A program made the position numbers and the translations under genes. From the NCBI RefSeq assembly GCF_027579695.1, contig NC_083587.1:58329738-58393737 (forward strand): 64,000 nucleotides of DNA. The letters run 5' to 3'. The notes beneath the pieces are model-generated. The model had not been told where the DNA came from. It did no database searches and worked only from the letters and a program-made list of their open reading frames with translations. Of the stretch, positions 10,651 through 22,064 are shown in pieces. How positions within the stretch are numbered: the first letter of the stretch is position 1; each line of letters starts with the position of its first letter. Source of the stretch: Neoarius graeffei. Lineage: Eukaryota > Chordata > Actinopteri > Siluriformes > Ariidae.

Positions 10651-11507
10651 AAAAAAATATGTATATATATATATACTCACACACACCACCATACATATAT
10701 GTACATACCACCGCTGATTCATGTTACTTTCAGGTTTTGCAGAGCAACCTGCATTCTTCCTCCTCCGTCTTTCTCATTTGTGGAAACCCTCTGAACTGCT
10801 CTTAGTCATCTTTGAACCAAGAAATGAAGACTTTTCGAAAAATTGGCTGCAGCTTTCTTATTAACGCCAGAGAGACTGACGTATGCGGAGGACGGCTGCA
10901 CTGCAAACTGCACGTTCTTTTTTTGGACAAAAAAAGAGAGAAAAAAAAAACAACGAAAAAGAAACAGTAGATTGTATTAGACTGCTTTATACATGACAAA
11001 TTGCACAAGCTCCTTTTTCTCATTTGGTGAAATTGAACATGGCCCGCAGGCAGGCATTGAACTCTCCATGTTGTACAAGCAGGGCCGTGTCCACTGAGGG
11101 TCAGAGACGCTTTAATTGATTCTTTCTCTACTTGCGTGCCTTATTAGACCTGCCATGTTTGCAGTGGGAATGTGTAATTGCTCCTCCCTGGTGGCTGCTT
11201 GTGAAGAAGGAGAGGATGAATAATTGGTCACTTTCACTTTCATGAGGCATGGAGGCTAGTAAAAAAAAAAAGAAAGGAAAAAAGTTGATTCCAAACAAAA
11301 AGAAAGAAAAAAGGTTTGGCTTTTTTAAAGACCCTCTCGAGGAAGAAAATATCTGGGATGTTGTTGTGAATACACTGAAATAGAGTGAAAGGAGAACTTC
11401 GAGGCATTTTAGCCTCGATATGATGGATATCATATGGCTTGAAGGTCTCGTGTGTATTTATATATTATTAATACAAGAGATGAATTAATACATCTACATA
11501 AACACTT
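10651..11507. other. Unique intergenic sequence
   Basis: Short TA and A-rich tracts only; no gene recognised. Confidence 0.5.
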
Positions 11508-12063
11508 ACACTCCTGTTCTTGGCTGCAGGAGTGGAACCCAATGTGATCTTTTGTTGTTGCATGCTGAGATGCTTTTCTGCTCACCATGGTTGTAAAAAG
11601 TTGTTAAAAAGCTCAAACCAATCTGTGCCGAGTTTCCCAAAAGCATCGTAGCACAAAGATCATTGTTAGATGGTAGAGCGAGCAGCACAATGAACACTCT
11701 CTCTCAGAGTTAAGACGCTCTTAGCCCATGTTTACATTAGACCGTATCAGCGGATCATCAGATTAACGTTTTTAAAACGATTAGTGTGCACACAGCAACA
11801 CCAATACACGATTTGCGTGCACACAGCAACACCAATACACGGATACGCTCGGCTCCGCAGGCATCCTGCGCTCCAAATCACTCCGCCCTGAACAGCGAGT
11901 GCCCTCTGGAGGGTGCGCACTCCGGCCTTGCGCAGCTCACAGAGCACGCGAGTGAAGTGCACAAGCTGTGATTCGGGACTGAGCCGCTGTGTGTGTGATC
12001 CCAGTGCATATCACTTACCACTTGCAAGTGGAAGGATGGCAAGCCTAAAGACAATCATAACTA

Positions 12064-13628
12064 CAACCCCGATTCCAAAAAAGTTGGGACAAAGTACAAA
12101 TTGTAAATAAAAACGGAATGCAATGATGTGGAAGTTTCAAAATTCCATATTTTATTCAGAATAGAACATAGATGACATATCAAATGTTTAAACTGAGAAA
12201 ATGTATCATTTAAAGAGAAAAATTAGGTGATTTTAAATTTCATGACAACAACACATCTCAAAAAAGTTGGGACAAGGCCATGTTTACCACTGTGAGACAT
12301 CCCCTTTTCTCTTTACAACAGTCTGTAAACGTCTGGGGACTGAGGAGACAAGTTGCTCCAGTTTAGGGATAGGAATGTTAACCCATTCTTGTCTAATGTA
12401 GGATTCTAGTTGCTCAACTGTCTTAGGTCTTTTTTGTCGTATCTTCCGTTTTATGATGCGCCAGATGTTTTCTATGGGTGAAAGAGCTGGACTGCAGGCT
12501 GGCCAGTTCAGTACCCGGACCCTTCTTCTACGCAGCCATGATGCTGTAATTGATGCAGTATGTGGTTTGGCATTGTCATGTTGGAAAATGCAAGGTCTTC
12601 CCTGAAAGAGACGTCGTCTGGATGGGAGCATATGTTGCTCTAGAACCTGGATATGCCTTTCAGCATTGATGGTGTCTTTCCAGACGTGTAAGCTGCCCAT
12701 GCCACACGCACTAATGCAACCCCATATCATCAGAGATGCAGGCTTCTGAACTGAGCGCTGATAACAACTTGGGTCGTCCTTCTCCTCTTTAGTCCGAATG
12801 ACACGGCATCCCTGATTTCCATAAAGAACTTCAAATTTTGATTCGTCTGACCACAGAACAGTTTTCCACTTTGCCACAGTCCATTTTAAATGAGCCCTGT
12901 CCCAGAGAAGATGTCTGCGCTTCTGGATCATGTTTAGATACGGCTTCTTCTTTGAACTATAGAGTTTTAGCTGGCAACGGCGGATGGCACGGTGAATTGT
13001 GTTCACAGATAATATTCTCTGGAAATATTCCTGAGCCCATTTTGTGATTTCCAATACAGAAGCATGCCTGTATGTGATGCAGTGCCGTCTAAGTGCCCGA
13101 AGATCACGGGAACCCAGTATGGTTTTCCGGCCTTGACCCTTACGCACAGAGATTCTTCCAGATTCTCTGAATCTTTTGATGATATTATGCACTGTAGATG
13201 ATGATATGTTCAAACTCTTTGCAATTTTACACTGTCGAACTCCTTTCTGATATTGCTCCACTATTTGTCGGTGCAGAATTAGGGGGATTGGTGATCCTCT
13301 TCCCGTCTTTACTTCTGAGAGCCGCTGCCACTCCAAGATGCTCTTTTTATACCCAGTCATGTTAATGACCTATTGCCAATTGACCTAATGAGTTGCAATT
13401 TGGTCCTCCAGCTGTTCCTTTTTTGTACCTTTAACTTTTCCAGCTGTCATGAAATTTCAAATGAGCCAATATTTGGCATGAAATTTCAAAATGTCTCACT
13501 TTCAACATTTGATATGTTGTCTATGTTCTATTGTGAATACAATATCAGTTTTTGAGATTTGTAAATTATTGCATTCTGTTTTTATTTACAATTTGTACTT
13601 TGTCCCAACTTTTTTGGAATCGGGGTTG
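12064..13628 (-). mobile_element. Tc1-like transposon, apparently intact
   Basis: 1565 bp flanked by TA. Inverted ends CAACCCCGATTCCAAAAAAG at 12064 and the complement ending at 13628. It contains one uninterrupted transposase on the minus strand. Confidence 0.9.
12284..13360 (-). CDS. Tc1/mariner transposase (DD34E), intact
   Basis: 358 aa from an ATG ([17 protein letters not shown]); slightly longer than the common 340 aa. N-terminal helix-turn-helix (about residues 25-75, [20 protein letters not shown]), a second DNA-binding half to about 130, and a GQGRKT linker. Catalytic residues are Asp172 (LWSDESKF), Asp262 ([11 protein letters not shown]) and Glu297 (SPIENIW), with 34 residues between the last two. 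The Asp usually seen just before the last motif (PDLxPIE) is Ala here (PALSPIE). No stop or frameshift. It sits inside a Harbinger-like element, so it is the youngest layer of that nest. Confidence 0.92.
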   Translation of the reverse strand: MTGYKKSILEWQRLSEVKTGRGSPIPLILHRQIVEQYQKGVRQCKIAKSLNISSSTVHNIIKRFRESGRISVRKGQGRKTILGSRDLRALRRHCITYRHASVLEITKWAQEYFQRILSVNTIHRAIRRCQLKLYSSKKKPYLNMIQKRRHLLWDRAHLKWTVAKWKTVLWSDESKFEVLYGNQGCRVIRTKEEKDDPSCYQRSVQKPASLMIWGCISACGMGSLHVWKDTINAERHIQVLEQHMLPSRRRLFQGRPCIFQHDNAKPHTASITASWLRRRRVRVLNWPACSPALSPIENIWRIIKRKIRQKRPKTVEQLESYIRQEWVNIPIPKLEQLVSSVPRRLQTVVKRKGDVSQW

Positions 13629-14769
13629 TACACAATGGGCAGTATTTGCATCAGTATTTTCATACTTTTATACTCTTTAATGAAAGGTGATACAAGGCGG
13701 AAGTCCGTGCCGTTTTTCAGCAGTCGCATCACATGACCAACGCCAGCGAATCAGGAAGGTGGATGTCACAGTGACGTTGTCCAATGACGACGCCAGCTAG
13801 AGCTCAGCACAGCGTATCCGCGTATCTCAATGTTTACACAGCACCGGAGCTGACACGATCTGGATTGAATACGTGAACCCTGGCGGATTCCCGTTTCCTG
13901 GCGTTTCCAGGCGGTTTAATGTAAACGGACAGTGCATCCGCGAAGAAAACGAGACAGATACGGTCTAATGTAAACTTGGCCTTAGTGTTAAGAGGCTTTT
14001 GGGAACCCAAACCCTGGCCATTTTCCTCTGACCTCCCTCTCTTATCAACAATGCATTTGTTTCCATACACAGAATTGTCCCTCCGTCATTCACTCAATGT
14101 TTTTTGTTTTTCGCACCATTCTGTCTGTGTAAACTCTCGAGACTGTTTTTCCCTTTCTGATGTTTGAATGAAGTGAGCATTAACTGAAGCTCTTGGTTTG
14201 TATCTGCATGATTTGATGCATCGTGCTGCTGTCAAGGGATCGACTGATTAGAGAACTGCATCAAACTGTTGCAGGTGTGTACTTAATAAAGTGGCCAGTG
14301 AGTGTCTGTATGTATATATATGAGAGAGACAACCTGTGTTTTCTTTCTCTTTCTCTTTTTCTCCCCCCCACTCCCACTCTGTCTGTCCCTCTGAGTTACA
14401 GTACATGTCAATCCTGAGATCGAGATCCTGACCTCTTCTGCTCCTCGGACCTGCCTGATCCATCCTGATGCCCTACGTCTGGTTGGAGTCTCATCACATC
14501 GCTCCTGTAGAGGACGGCCCCATATGGACAGTCTAAAGTCACACTTGGAAGACGCTCTGGACACTTACAGTAATGCTTTTATGGCTGAGGACTACAGTTG
14601 ACTTGCTAACTTTAGGACTGCAGTTGTCATGAACAGTTTTGCACTCAAGTTTCCATCAATGAAGAATTATAACATCAATGAAACTGACTTCATGTTAAAA
14701 CTGGTTCCCTTTTGAGTCTGGTTCCTCTTGAGGTTTCTTCCTCATGTCGTCTGAGGGAGTTTTTCCTTG

Positions 14770-15237
14770 TAATAATAATAATAATAATAATAATAATGTA
14801 CAATTTATATAGTGCCTATACAAATATGCTCTAAGCACTTTTTAATCACAAACTAGTAAATAATAATTCAATAACTAATCAATAACTAATTAAAAAGGCT
14901 AATAACTAAAGACTAAACAGCTATAGATTAAAAGCGAGCCTAAAAAGATGCGTCTTAAATCTGACTTTGAAAACATTAAATGTTCTCGGAAATGCACGCA
15001 TGGTCAGGCAATTTATTCCAAAGAAACGGAGCATGTGAAGGAAAAGACCTAAAACCACAATTGTTCAGTCTGTAAGAGACTAGGACAAGCCGGATAGCAG
15101 AAGTAGAGGAAGGTAAGGTGGTTCTCAGTCTATACACTGTCAAAAGCTCTTGGACGTAGGAAGGTGCAAGACCATTCAGACATTTAAAAGTAAGTAGATT
15201 AATCTTGAACATAATCTTGATTCAACAATCTTGAATC
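14770..15237 (-). mobile_element. L2-like LINE 3' fragment
   Basis: Inserted into the preceding repeat, with TTTTCCTTG duplicated on both sides (14761-14769 and 15238-15246). Minus orientation, ending in an (ATT)n tail. It carries the C-terminal end of the LINE protein (14976-15212) and a short 3' untranslated region with GCACTATATAAATTGTACAT. Confidence 0.75.
14976..15212 (-). pseudogene. LINE reverse transcriptase C-terminal remnant
   Basis: About 78 open codons. Recognisable residues typical of the ORF2 C-terminus of L2/Rex-type LINEs: LLTFKCLNGLAPSYVQELL near the start and FLWNKLPDHA near the end. The catalytic reverse transcriptase core is absent because the copy is 5'-truncated. Confidence 0.75.
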
Positions 15238-15383
15238 TTTTCCTTGCCACCGTCGCCACAGGCTTGCTCACTGGGGATAGATTAGGGATAAAATTAGCTC
15301 ATGTTTAAAGTCGTTAAAATTCTGTAAAGCCGCTTTGCGACAATGTCTATTGTTAAAAACGCTATAAAAATAAACTTGACTTG

Positions 15384-15419
<36 letters not shown>

Positions 15420-15424
<5 letters not shown>

Positions 15425-15840
15425 GCTGAGATGAATGTGGTGAATGGAAATTCTACAGTCTCACTCTGAATCTACAGTTTGAACTGAACAGAGGTGAGTC
15501 AGTACAGATGTGACTTTTTTTTTTTTATCTGCACTAAAATATCATCAACACTGGTTTCAGGTTTGCGTAACTCATCTAGTCTTCATCAGAGTCACCAACC
15601 AACATTCAACCAATACCAAACCACACCTCCGTCACTGGGACTGGCAAAGATGAACATTATATTAGTAGAAGAAAGTGGTGATACTGTACTAGTATGCTGA
15701 ATTGAGCAAAGTTAATCTCTGTTTTATAATATTTGTGTGCAGCAAAACACTTTGAACCACAGCTTGATCCATTTTGTGATAAAATGTTTGATTTTATACC
15801 ATAGCCATGGTGAATTCTTGAACCTGGTTGATGTTGATGA
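15420..15840. other. Unassigned intergenic sequence
   Basis: No gene or clear repeat seen. Confidence 0.5.
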
Positions 15841-16030
15841 GGCTTAATGGTAAGAGAAACAGCTTTGGGACCACAATGTTGCCAGTTCGAATCCCTGGAC
15901 CATCAGGAATGACTGAAATGCCCTTTGAGCAAGGCACCTAACCCCTAACTGCTTCCCAGGCTACTCTGGGTATATTGTACATTGCTCTGGATAAAAGCAT
16001 CTGCTAAATGCCTGTAATGTAACATAATGT
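15841..16030 (+). repeat. tRNA-derived SINE
   Basis: Box-A-like GGCTTAATGGTAAGAG, box B AGTTCGAATCCC, and a 3' end GGATAAAAGCATCTGCTAAA followed by TGTAATGTAA-type repeats, the tail typical of many fish SINEs. Same family as 10478-10650 and the inverted piece at 57530-57665. Confidence 0.85.
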
Positions 16031-16379
16031 TGATGAATTTCCTCGAACAGCAGCTCTGACTGAGTGTTGTTCTGGCTCTTAACAATATGAATCACAAGTT
16101 TATTATTAAAGCGCTTGATCTGTCTAATATATTAACGTTTTTATCATAAATATAACTAATTACTCTAATAGCTAATTCACACACGCGCTGTTGTACTGAA
16201 TATCTGCTTCACTGATATTCAGTGCTTTTAATAAACAACAGTTCTACAAACAAGTAATTAATATTTTATGATTTGTTTTTACACAGTATGGTTAATTATT
16301 ATACATAAAGGACACGTTTTCAATGGAATAAAAACATGTGTTCTATTCCCTTCTAGCAGGTTTCATTCATTTGGTTCAA

Positions 16380-16643
16380 TAGCATGCAATATTGTTAGCA
16401 TATCGCTTATCCTACGTGTATTACGTCACTCTACCCAATGGAGAATGAGCATTGAATATGGTTTACGATATTGCATGGTCGTCAAGACAACATGACGCCA
16501 TATGTCAGAGATGTAAAACTTCTGCACTAGCGAACGACTGGGACAGTTTGTAAACAAACATGGCCACCAGATTTGCTTTGTTAAATACGGAAGATTTTGA
16601 GAGAATTTTGAAAGAGAAAGACGTTAAACACCTGAAAGGAAAG

Positions 16644-16674
<31 letters not shown>

Positions 16675-17115
16675 TTGGTTTGCTTTTTTGTGGGATATCA
16701 GATATATTCCATCCAGCTACTCGTCTCTGACTCATTCAATATCATGCTAGCTGAATGGAATATTTCTGATAGACCACGAAAAAAAGCCAGACAATATTAT
16801 TTAAATATTCTGTTTATTTTTGCTCCATTATTGGAAACAGATCCTGAAGACGCCACACTCATGTTATAGTACATCAGATAGCTGGCTAGCTTGCATTGAT
16901 TTCCAGGAAACCTCGCATCCTTTCTTAATAATAATTTCCATCTTCTTCTCAACATGTTTCATATTTTCAGCCGAAACAAGTCAAATATTCCTGATAAGTA
17001 TAATATCCTATGTTCTGGTGATGATATCATTAACACTACCGTATGAACTGTTTTGAATTCGGAAGTTAAACGTCCCGGTGCTGTGATGCAAAATATCAAC
17101 ATTCTTGAAACACTG
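16380..17115 (+). repeat. Repeat with short exon-like frame (second family)
   Basis: Contains an inverted repeat with arms of about 38-40 bp (16681-16718 and 16749-16788) and a frame at 16560-16730 starting MATRFALLNTEDFERILKEK. The frame runs through an AAT microsatellite (NNNNNN) into noncoding DNA and stops at 16730. The protein start resembles the N-terminus of DUF3504/KIAA1958-type proteins in fish, as does the frame in family R. This is inference from a short stretch. Confidence 0.4.
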
Positions 17116-17199
17116 CTCAACCAATCAAATTACTGAGCTGTTGTAAAAACGTACACAATCCACAATCACTGATATGATAAATTTTTGTCTGAGATGTTT

Positions 17200-17790
17200 C
17201 TTTTCAGAAGGAGTCTCCAGTCTCGGTGCTTTTTCTGCTCCTCGGACCTGCCTGATCCATCCTGATGCCCTACGTCTGGCTGGAGTCTCATCACATCGCT
17301 CCTGTAGAGGACGGCCCCATATGGACAGTTGAAAGTCAGACTTAGAAGACGCTCTGGACACTTACAGTAATGCTTTTATGGCTGAGGACGACAGTTGACT
17401 CGCTAACTTTAGGACTGCAGTTGTCATGAACAGTTTTGCACTCAAGTTTCCATCAATTAACAGTTTATAACTTCAACAAAACAGACTTCATGTTAAAACT
17501 ATAATGAATTTCCTGGTTACGTAGTTATACTTTGTGACTATATTATATAGGACACAGTTATATAAGCGAGTTATTTATAATCATGCTATCTGTTATCACC
17601 CAGATGAGGATGGGTTCCCTTTTGAGTCTGGTTCCTCTCGAGGTTTCTTCCTCATGTCATCTGAGGGAGTTTTTCCTCGCCACCGTCGCCACAGGCTTGC
17701 TCATTGGGGATAAATTAGGGATAAAATTAGTTCATGTTTAAAATCTTTACTCTTTTGTAAAGCTGCTTTGCGACAAATAAACTTGACTTG
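17200..17790 (+). repeat. LINE-tail-type repeat, copy 2
   Basis: Same body and same AAATAAACTTGACTTGACTT end as copy 1, with a different roughly 100 bp insertion (about 17490-17610). Confidence 0.75.
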
Positions 17791-17794
17791 ACTT

Positions 17795-18390
17795 TGTAAC
17801 AATAACGAACGTAAAATACATATAAAATACATACTAATTAAACTATCTAGAAGCATATCTGTGTTGAGTATAGCTAAGCACGTCCTGGACTATAATTCAC
17901 TCCGCATTCTTTACTGTTCCCTGGTTTTACCATCCTTAAATTACTGCTCAGTGGTGTGGGGAAATACGTATAAATGTTCACTTCATGCAATAACTATACT
18001 TCAAAGAAGAGCTATAAGAATAATTTATAGTGCTGGTTACCAAGATCATACTAATTCACTATTCTTAAATTCAAAATGTTTAAAATTCAGGGATATTATA
18101 GAATATAAAACTGCCTTAATAGTGTACAAAGTAAGGAATTATAAAGTACCAAGGAATATCCAAACAATGTTCTCGGATGGGGGGGGGGGGGGCTATAATT
18201 TTGGGGGAAATTGAAATTTAAAATTCGCAGTGCGAGGGCAACGTTAAAAATGTTCAGTATTTCTATTTGTGGAGTAAAGCTATGGAACAGTTTGAATGTG
18301 GAGCTCATGAAATGTTCAACTATAAACCAGTTCAAAAAAAGGTATAAGGAACAGATCTTTATGAGGCATCGGGAGGAGGAATTACAATAA
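17795..18390 (+). pseudogene. LINE reverse transcriptase C-terminal remnant (jockey/I-like)
   Basis: Open frame from about 17861 encodes SLRILYCSLVLPSLNYCSVV, HAITILQRRAIRIIYSAGYQ and LFLNSKCLKF, characteristic of the C-terminal region of jockey/I-type fish LINE ORF2 proteins. A G-run at about 18179-18192 and a stop at 18212 break it. Homologous sequence continues in another frame to about 18390 (GVKLWNSLNVEL). The catalytic core is absent. Confidence 0.8.
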
Positions 18391-18452
18391 CATTCTATTG
18401 ATAATATAAGTGTATGTGGGTATGGGTACATACGGATACAGTTAGGTCCATA

Positions 18453-20039
18453 ACAGTGGCGGCTGGTAGTCTTTCAAACAGGGGAGGCTGGTTGGTTACG
18501 ATATTTCCAGATTTTAAAAGAAAAAACATCAATTTTGCCCATACTCTTGCCTCTGATCTGGCTGATTGTTGGCAGCGTCACAAACTGTGAAATAACAGGT
18601 TCTTTTGGCCCATTAGCCTACTGTCCAATATACATGATGGTGGTGTAGGGGGGGTGGGTGTATATTTTAACATTTTATATTTTAAAATTGTGGCATGTTG
18701 TTTAAAAATTGATAATTATTGAAAGCAGCTCTTTGTCAGGAACCTCAGCAGTAGAGCTGGGTGCCACACATTTCATTCAATGACACTTTCCCTATATTTT
18801 ACTTATTTTGACTGAGAAATGTTTTATTGACAATTTTGATAACCCTTCACTTTTAATCCAGGTCTGTAGTGTGAAATGTTCTCGGCTGTGTTTTTGTTTA
18901 AAAATGTTTTCCAAATTGTAGCTGTGTTTAATTCATATCCAGAAAAACATATATTCCAATATAATATACTCAGCATAAACATTTTAAATAGATTCTATAT
19001 TTTTGGTCCATCCATGACATATTACTAAAGTAGCCTATTTACTGTTGTTGATGTGGGTCACTTGCTGTTAGCCAATTCACTTTCTCGTACCAGGAGAGCT
19101 GAAAGGAACGAGTATTATTCCCTACCTTTTTCACCAAGTCAATTTGAGGCGTTGGTCTATCCTGCTCTTTAATTTTAATTTTTTCCTCGAAAGGAAGACT
19201 GGCAAATGGCTTCGCCAAAATTAAATCAGCAATGCTCGGCATCCGTGCGCAGCTTTCTTGCTAGCTGACTAGCCCCCTCAAGTTCAAGTTCAGTCACTCA
19301 AATAAACGAAATTTCTGGAACTAAGATAGCAAACTTGACAACACTATATTTACACTTTATTTACAATGAAAATATATACAAACTAAAAAAGCTGGTAGAA
19401 ACCGTATGTAATGAATGAAATCGAAATGTAAGCTGATCTCTTACAATACACCACAGCACTTGCGAATCCGCATGGGACTGAAATGATGTTGCCAGATACT
19501 GCTGACGTTATCCAGCCCAAAATATGTTCAAAACCCGCCAATATGCACTTAAAACTGCTCAATTGAGCGGGAAACCCCCCAATCTGGCAACACTGTAACG
19601 CTGCCTGTCTATAGTTGAAACGAGCTGTCAATCAAAGAAAATATCCGGCCGCTTTCACCAATCACCAGTCTCCTCGCAGAAACTGCCATGTCCCTCCCAT
19701 GTGAGGCTCGGAGTCCGTGGACGGGCGTTTTCGCAGTATTTGTCCATTAACCGTCTTGCGTTTTGAGATTGAAAAGCGCAGAGCTCCCAAATGCCATTGA
19801 AGTCCACTGAGGCTGGGAATCCGTGGGAGTCCGTAGGCGGGCATTTTTGCAGTATTTGTCCAATAATCGTCTTGCATTTTGAGATTGAAAAGCACAGAGC
19901 TCCCAATGCCATTGAAGCCCACTGAGGCTGCGCTGCATCGCACTGTCACGAGGGGGAGAAACTCACGCACACATTAAAGTTATAAGGGCATTTTTAGAGG
20001 AGGCTGAGCCTCCCTCGTTGTCTTAGAGCAATCGCCCGT
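18453..20039. mobile_element. hAT-like non-autonomous element
   Basis: 1587 bp flanked by a perfect 8-bp duplication GGTCCATA (18445-18452 and 20040-20047), the size typical of hAT. Ends ACAGTGGCGGCTGG and ...ATCGCCCGT (complement ACGGGCGAT) are short imperfect inverted repeats. There is no transposase frame. Inside is a two-unit tandem duplication with a period of about 116 bp (about 19700-19930). Confidence 0.65.
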
Positions 20040-20286
20040 GGTCCATAAATATTTGGACGGAGACAACATTTTTCTAATTTTGGTTCTGTATATTACCACA
20101 ATGAATTGTGAACAAAACAATCCAGATGCAGTTGAAGTTCAGACTTTCAGCTTTAATTCAGTGGGTTGAACAAAATGATTGCATAAAAATGTGAGGAACT
20201 AAAGCAGTTTTTAAACACAATCCCTTCATTTCAGGGGCTCAAAAGTAATTGGACAAATTAAATAATTGTAAATAAAATGTTCATTT

Positions 20287-21515
20287 CTAATACTTGGTTG
20301 AAAACCCTTTGTTGGCAATGACTGCCTGAAGTCTTGAACTCATGGACATCACCAGACGCTGTGTTTCCTCCTTTTTAATGCTCTGCCAGGCCTTTACTGC
20401 AGCGGTTTTCAGTTGCTGTTTGTTTGTGGGCCTTTCTGTCTGAAGTTTAGTCTTTAACAAGTGAAATGCATGCTCAATTGGGGTGGGATCAGGTGACTGA
20501 CTTGGCCATTCAAGAATATTCCACTTCTTTGCTTTAATAAACTCCTGGGTTGCTTTGGCTTTATGTTCTGGGTCATCGTCCATCTGTATTATGAAACGCC
20601 GACCAATCAGTTTGGCTGCATTTGGCTGGATTTGAGCACACAGTATGCCTCTGAATACCTCAGAATTCATCCGGCTGGGGGCGTCGTGGCTCAGGTGGTT
20701 AAGGCGCCGTGCCATGAATGCGGGCGACCCGGGTTCGGTTCCGGCCCGGGGTCGTTTCCCGATCCCTTCCCGTCTCTCTCTCTCCCGCTCGTTTCCTGTC
20801 TCTGCATTGTCCTATCCAATAGAGGTGCAAAAAGCCCAAAAAAATATCTTTAAAAAAAAAAAAAAGAATTCATCCGGCTGCTTCTGTCCTGTGTCACATC
20901 ATCAATAAACGCTAGTGACCCAGTGCCACTGGCAGCCATGCATGCCCAAGCCATCACACTGCCTCCGCCGTGTTTTACAGATGATGTGGTATGCTTTGGA
21001 TCATGAGCTGTACCACACCTTTGCCATATTTTTTTCTTTCCATCATTCTGGTAGAGGTTGATCTTGGTTTCATCTGTCCAAAGAATGTTCTTCCAGAACT
21101 GTGCTGGCTTTTTTTAGATGTTTTTTAGCAAAGTCCAATCTAGCCTTTTTATTCTTGAGGCTTATGAGTGGCTTGCATCATGCAGTGAACCCTCTGTATT
21201 TACTTTCATGCAGTCTTCTCTTTATGGTAGATTTGGATATTGATACGCCTACCTCCTGGAGAATGTTGTTCACTTGGTTGGCTGTTGTGAAGGGGTTTCT
21301 CTTCACCATGGAGAAACCATGTTGTCTTCTGTCGGGATCCAGGTCTTTTTGCATTGATGAGTTCGCCAGTGCTTTCTTTCTTTCTCAGGATGTACCAAAC
21401 TGTAGATTTTACCACTCCTAATATTGTAGCAATTTCTCGGATGGGTTTTTTCTGTTTTCGCAGCTTAAGGATGGCTTGTTTCACCTGCATGGAGCGCTCC
21501 TTTGACCGCATGTTT
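20287..21515 (-). pseudogene. Tc1-like transposase, SINE-interrupted
   Basis: N-terminal part at about 21206-21515 (MRSKERSMQVKQAILKLRKQ, helix-turn-helix), middle part degraded, C-terminal part at 20287-20677 with WNILEWPSQSPDPTPIEHAF and the terminal LQAVIANKGFSTKY. The second catalytic motif reads QMDDDPEHKAK. A SINE at 20678-20864 splits the catalytic domain, and frameshifts are present elsewhere (near 21320). Not functional. Confidence 0.85.
20678..20864 (+). repeat. tRNA-derived SINE with poly(A) tail
   Basis: Flanked by a 16-bp perfect duplication AGAATTCATCCGGCTG (20662-20677 and 20865-20880). The head GTGGCTCAGGTGGTTAAGGC (box A) and GGGTTCGGTTCC (box B) are tRNA-like. The body has CTCTCTCTCTC and GTCCTATCCAATAGAGGTG; poly(A) tail. 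The long clean duplication suggests recent insertion. Confidence 0.88.
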
Positions 21516-21811
21516 TCTTCACAGCAAAATCTTCCAAATGCAAGCACCACACCTCAAATCAACTCCAGGCCTTTTATCTGCTTAATTGAGAATGACATAA
21601 CGAAGGAATTGCTCACACCTGCCCATGAAATAGCCTTTGAGTCAATTGTCCAATTACTTTTGGTCCCTTTAAAAACAGGGTGGCACATGTTAAGGAGCTG
21701 AAACTCCTAAACCCTTCATCCAGTTTTAATGTGGATACCCTCAAATGAAAACTGAAAGTCTGGACTTTATGTCCATGTCCATTATATAACTATAACCTGA
21801 ATATGTTTCAG

Positions 21812-21865
21812 TAAACAGGTAAAAAAACAAAATTTGTGTCAGTGTCCAAATATATATGGACCTAA

Positions 21866-21926
<61 letters not shown>

Positions 21927-21985
21927 CACACACAGTTAGGTCCATATATATTTGGACACTGACACAAATTTTGTTTTTTTTACCT

Positions 21986-21990
<5 letters not shown>
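21812..21990. repeat. Inverted repeat around a TA tract
   Basis: The Tc1 terminal 57 bp (21812-21868) recurs in inverted form at 21933-21990, separated by (TA)n. It is either a solo end of a second copy or an aberrant transposition product. Confidence 0.8.

Positions 21991-22061
<71 letters not shown>
21991..22061. repeat. TA dinucleotide repeat
   Basis: Long (TA)n. Another lies at 21869-21922. Confidence 0.9.

Positions 22062-22064
<3 letters not shown>

Larger units (their letters stand above)
11724..13981. mobile_element. Harbinger-like non-autonomous element, split
   Basis: Ends GCCCATGTTTACATTAGACC at 11724 and the complement of GGCCAAGTTTACATTAGACC at 13981, flanked by TTA on both sides (11721-11723 and 13982-13984). 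A 3-bp TWA duplication and GGCC-type ends fit PIF/Harbinger. No transposase frame is left outside the inserted Tc1-like element. Confidence 0.6.
11630..14009. mobile_element. Short MITE, split by a larger insertion
   Basis: Its halves (11630-11723 and about 13982-14009) match the uninterrupted copy at 60691-60825. Both ends show the TTTCCCAAAAGC / GCTTTTGGGAA inverted repeat. Outer limits are approximate. Confidence 0.65.
11508..14304 (-). mobile_element. Tc1-like relic, split by nested insertions
   Basis: The outer pieces 11508-11629 and 14010-14304 match the uninterrupted relic at 61486-62505: the same CTGTTCTTGGCTGCAG..., TTTTCCTCTGACCTCCC..., and the terminal AATAAAGTGGCCAGTGAG. They are fragments of a Tc1-like transposase gene and end, minus strand, heavily deleted and frameshifted. 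Everything between 11630 and 14009 was inserted later. Confidence 0.7.
14330..15390 (+). repeat. LINE-tail-type repeat, copy 1, split
   Basis: Three copies in the window (also about 17200-17790 and, inverted, 57765-58200). Shared body: GCTCCTCGGACCTGCCTG..., GAGGTTTCTTCCTCATGTC..., and a 3' end ATAAACTTGACTTGACTTGA like L2-clade LINE tails. No long reading frame. This copy is interrupted by a second LINE fragment (14770-15237). A GA repeat (about 15389-15418) follows. Confidence 0.7.
18439..21868 (-). mobile_element. Tc1-like transposon, interrupted by hAT and SINE
   Basis: Ends CAGTTAGGTCCATA at 18439 (preceded by TA) and its complement at 21868 (followed by TA). The left end is split just after GGTCCATA by a hAT-like element. 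The transposase (minus strand) is split by a SINE. Confidence 0.8.

Noticed and set aside
19662-19970. 102-codon minus-strand frame with internal repeats
   Set aside because: Read-through of a two-unit tandem duplication inside a hAT-like element; no known domain.
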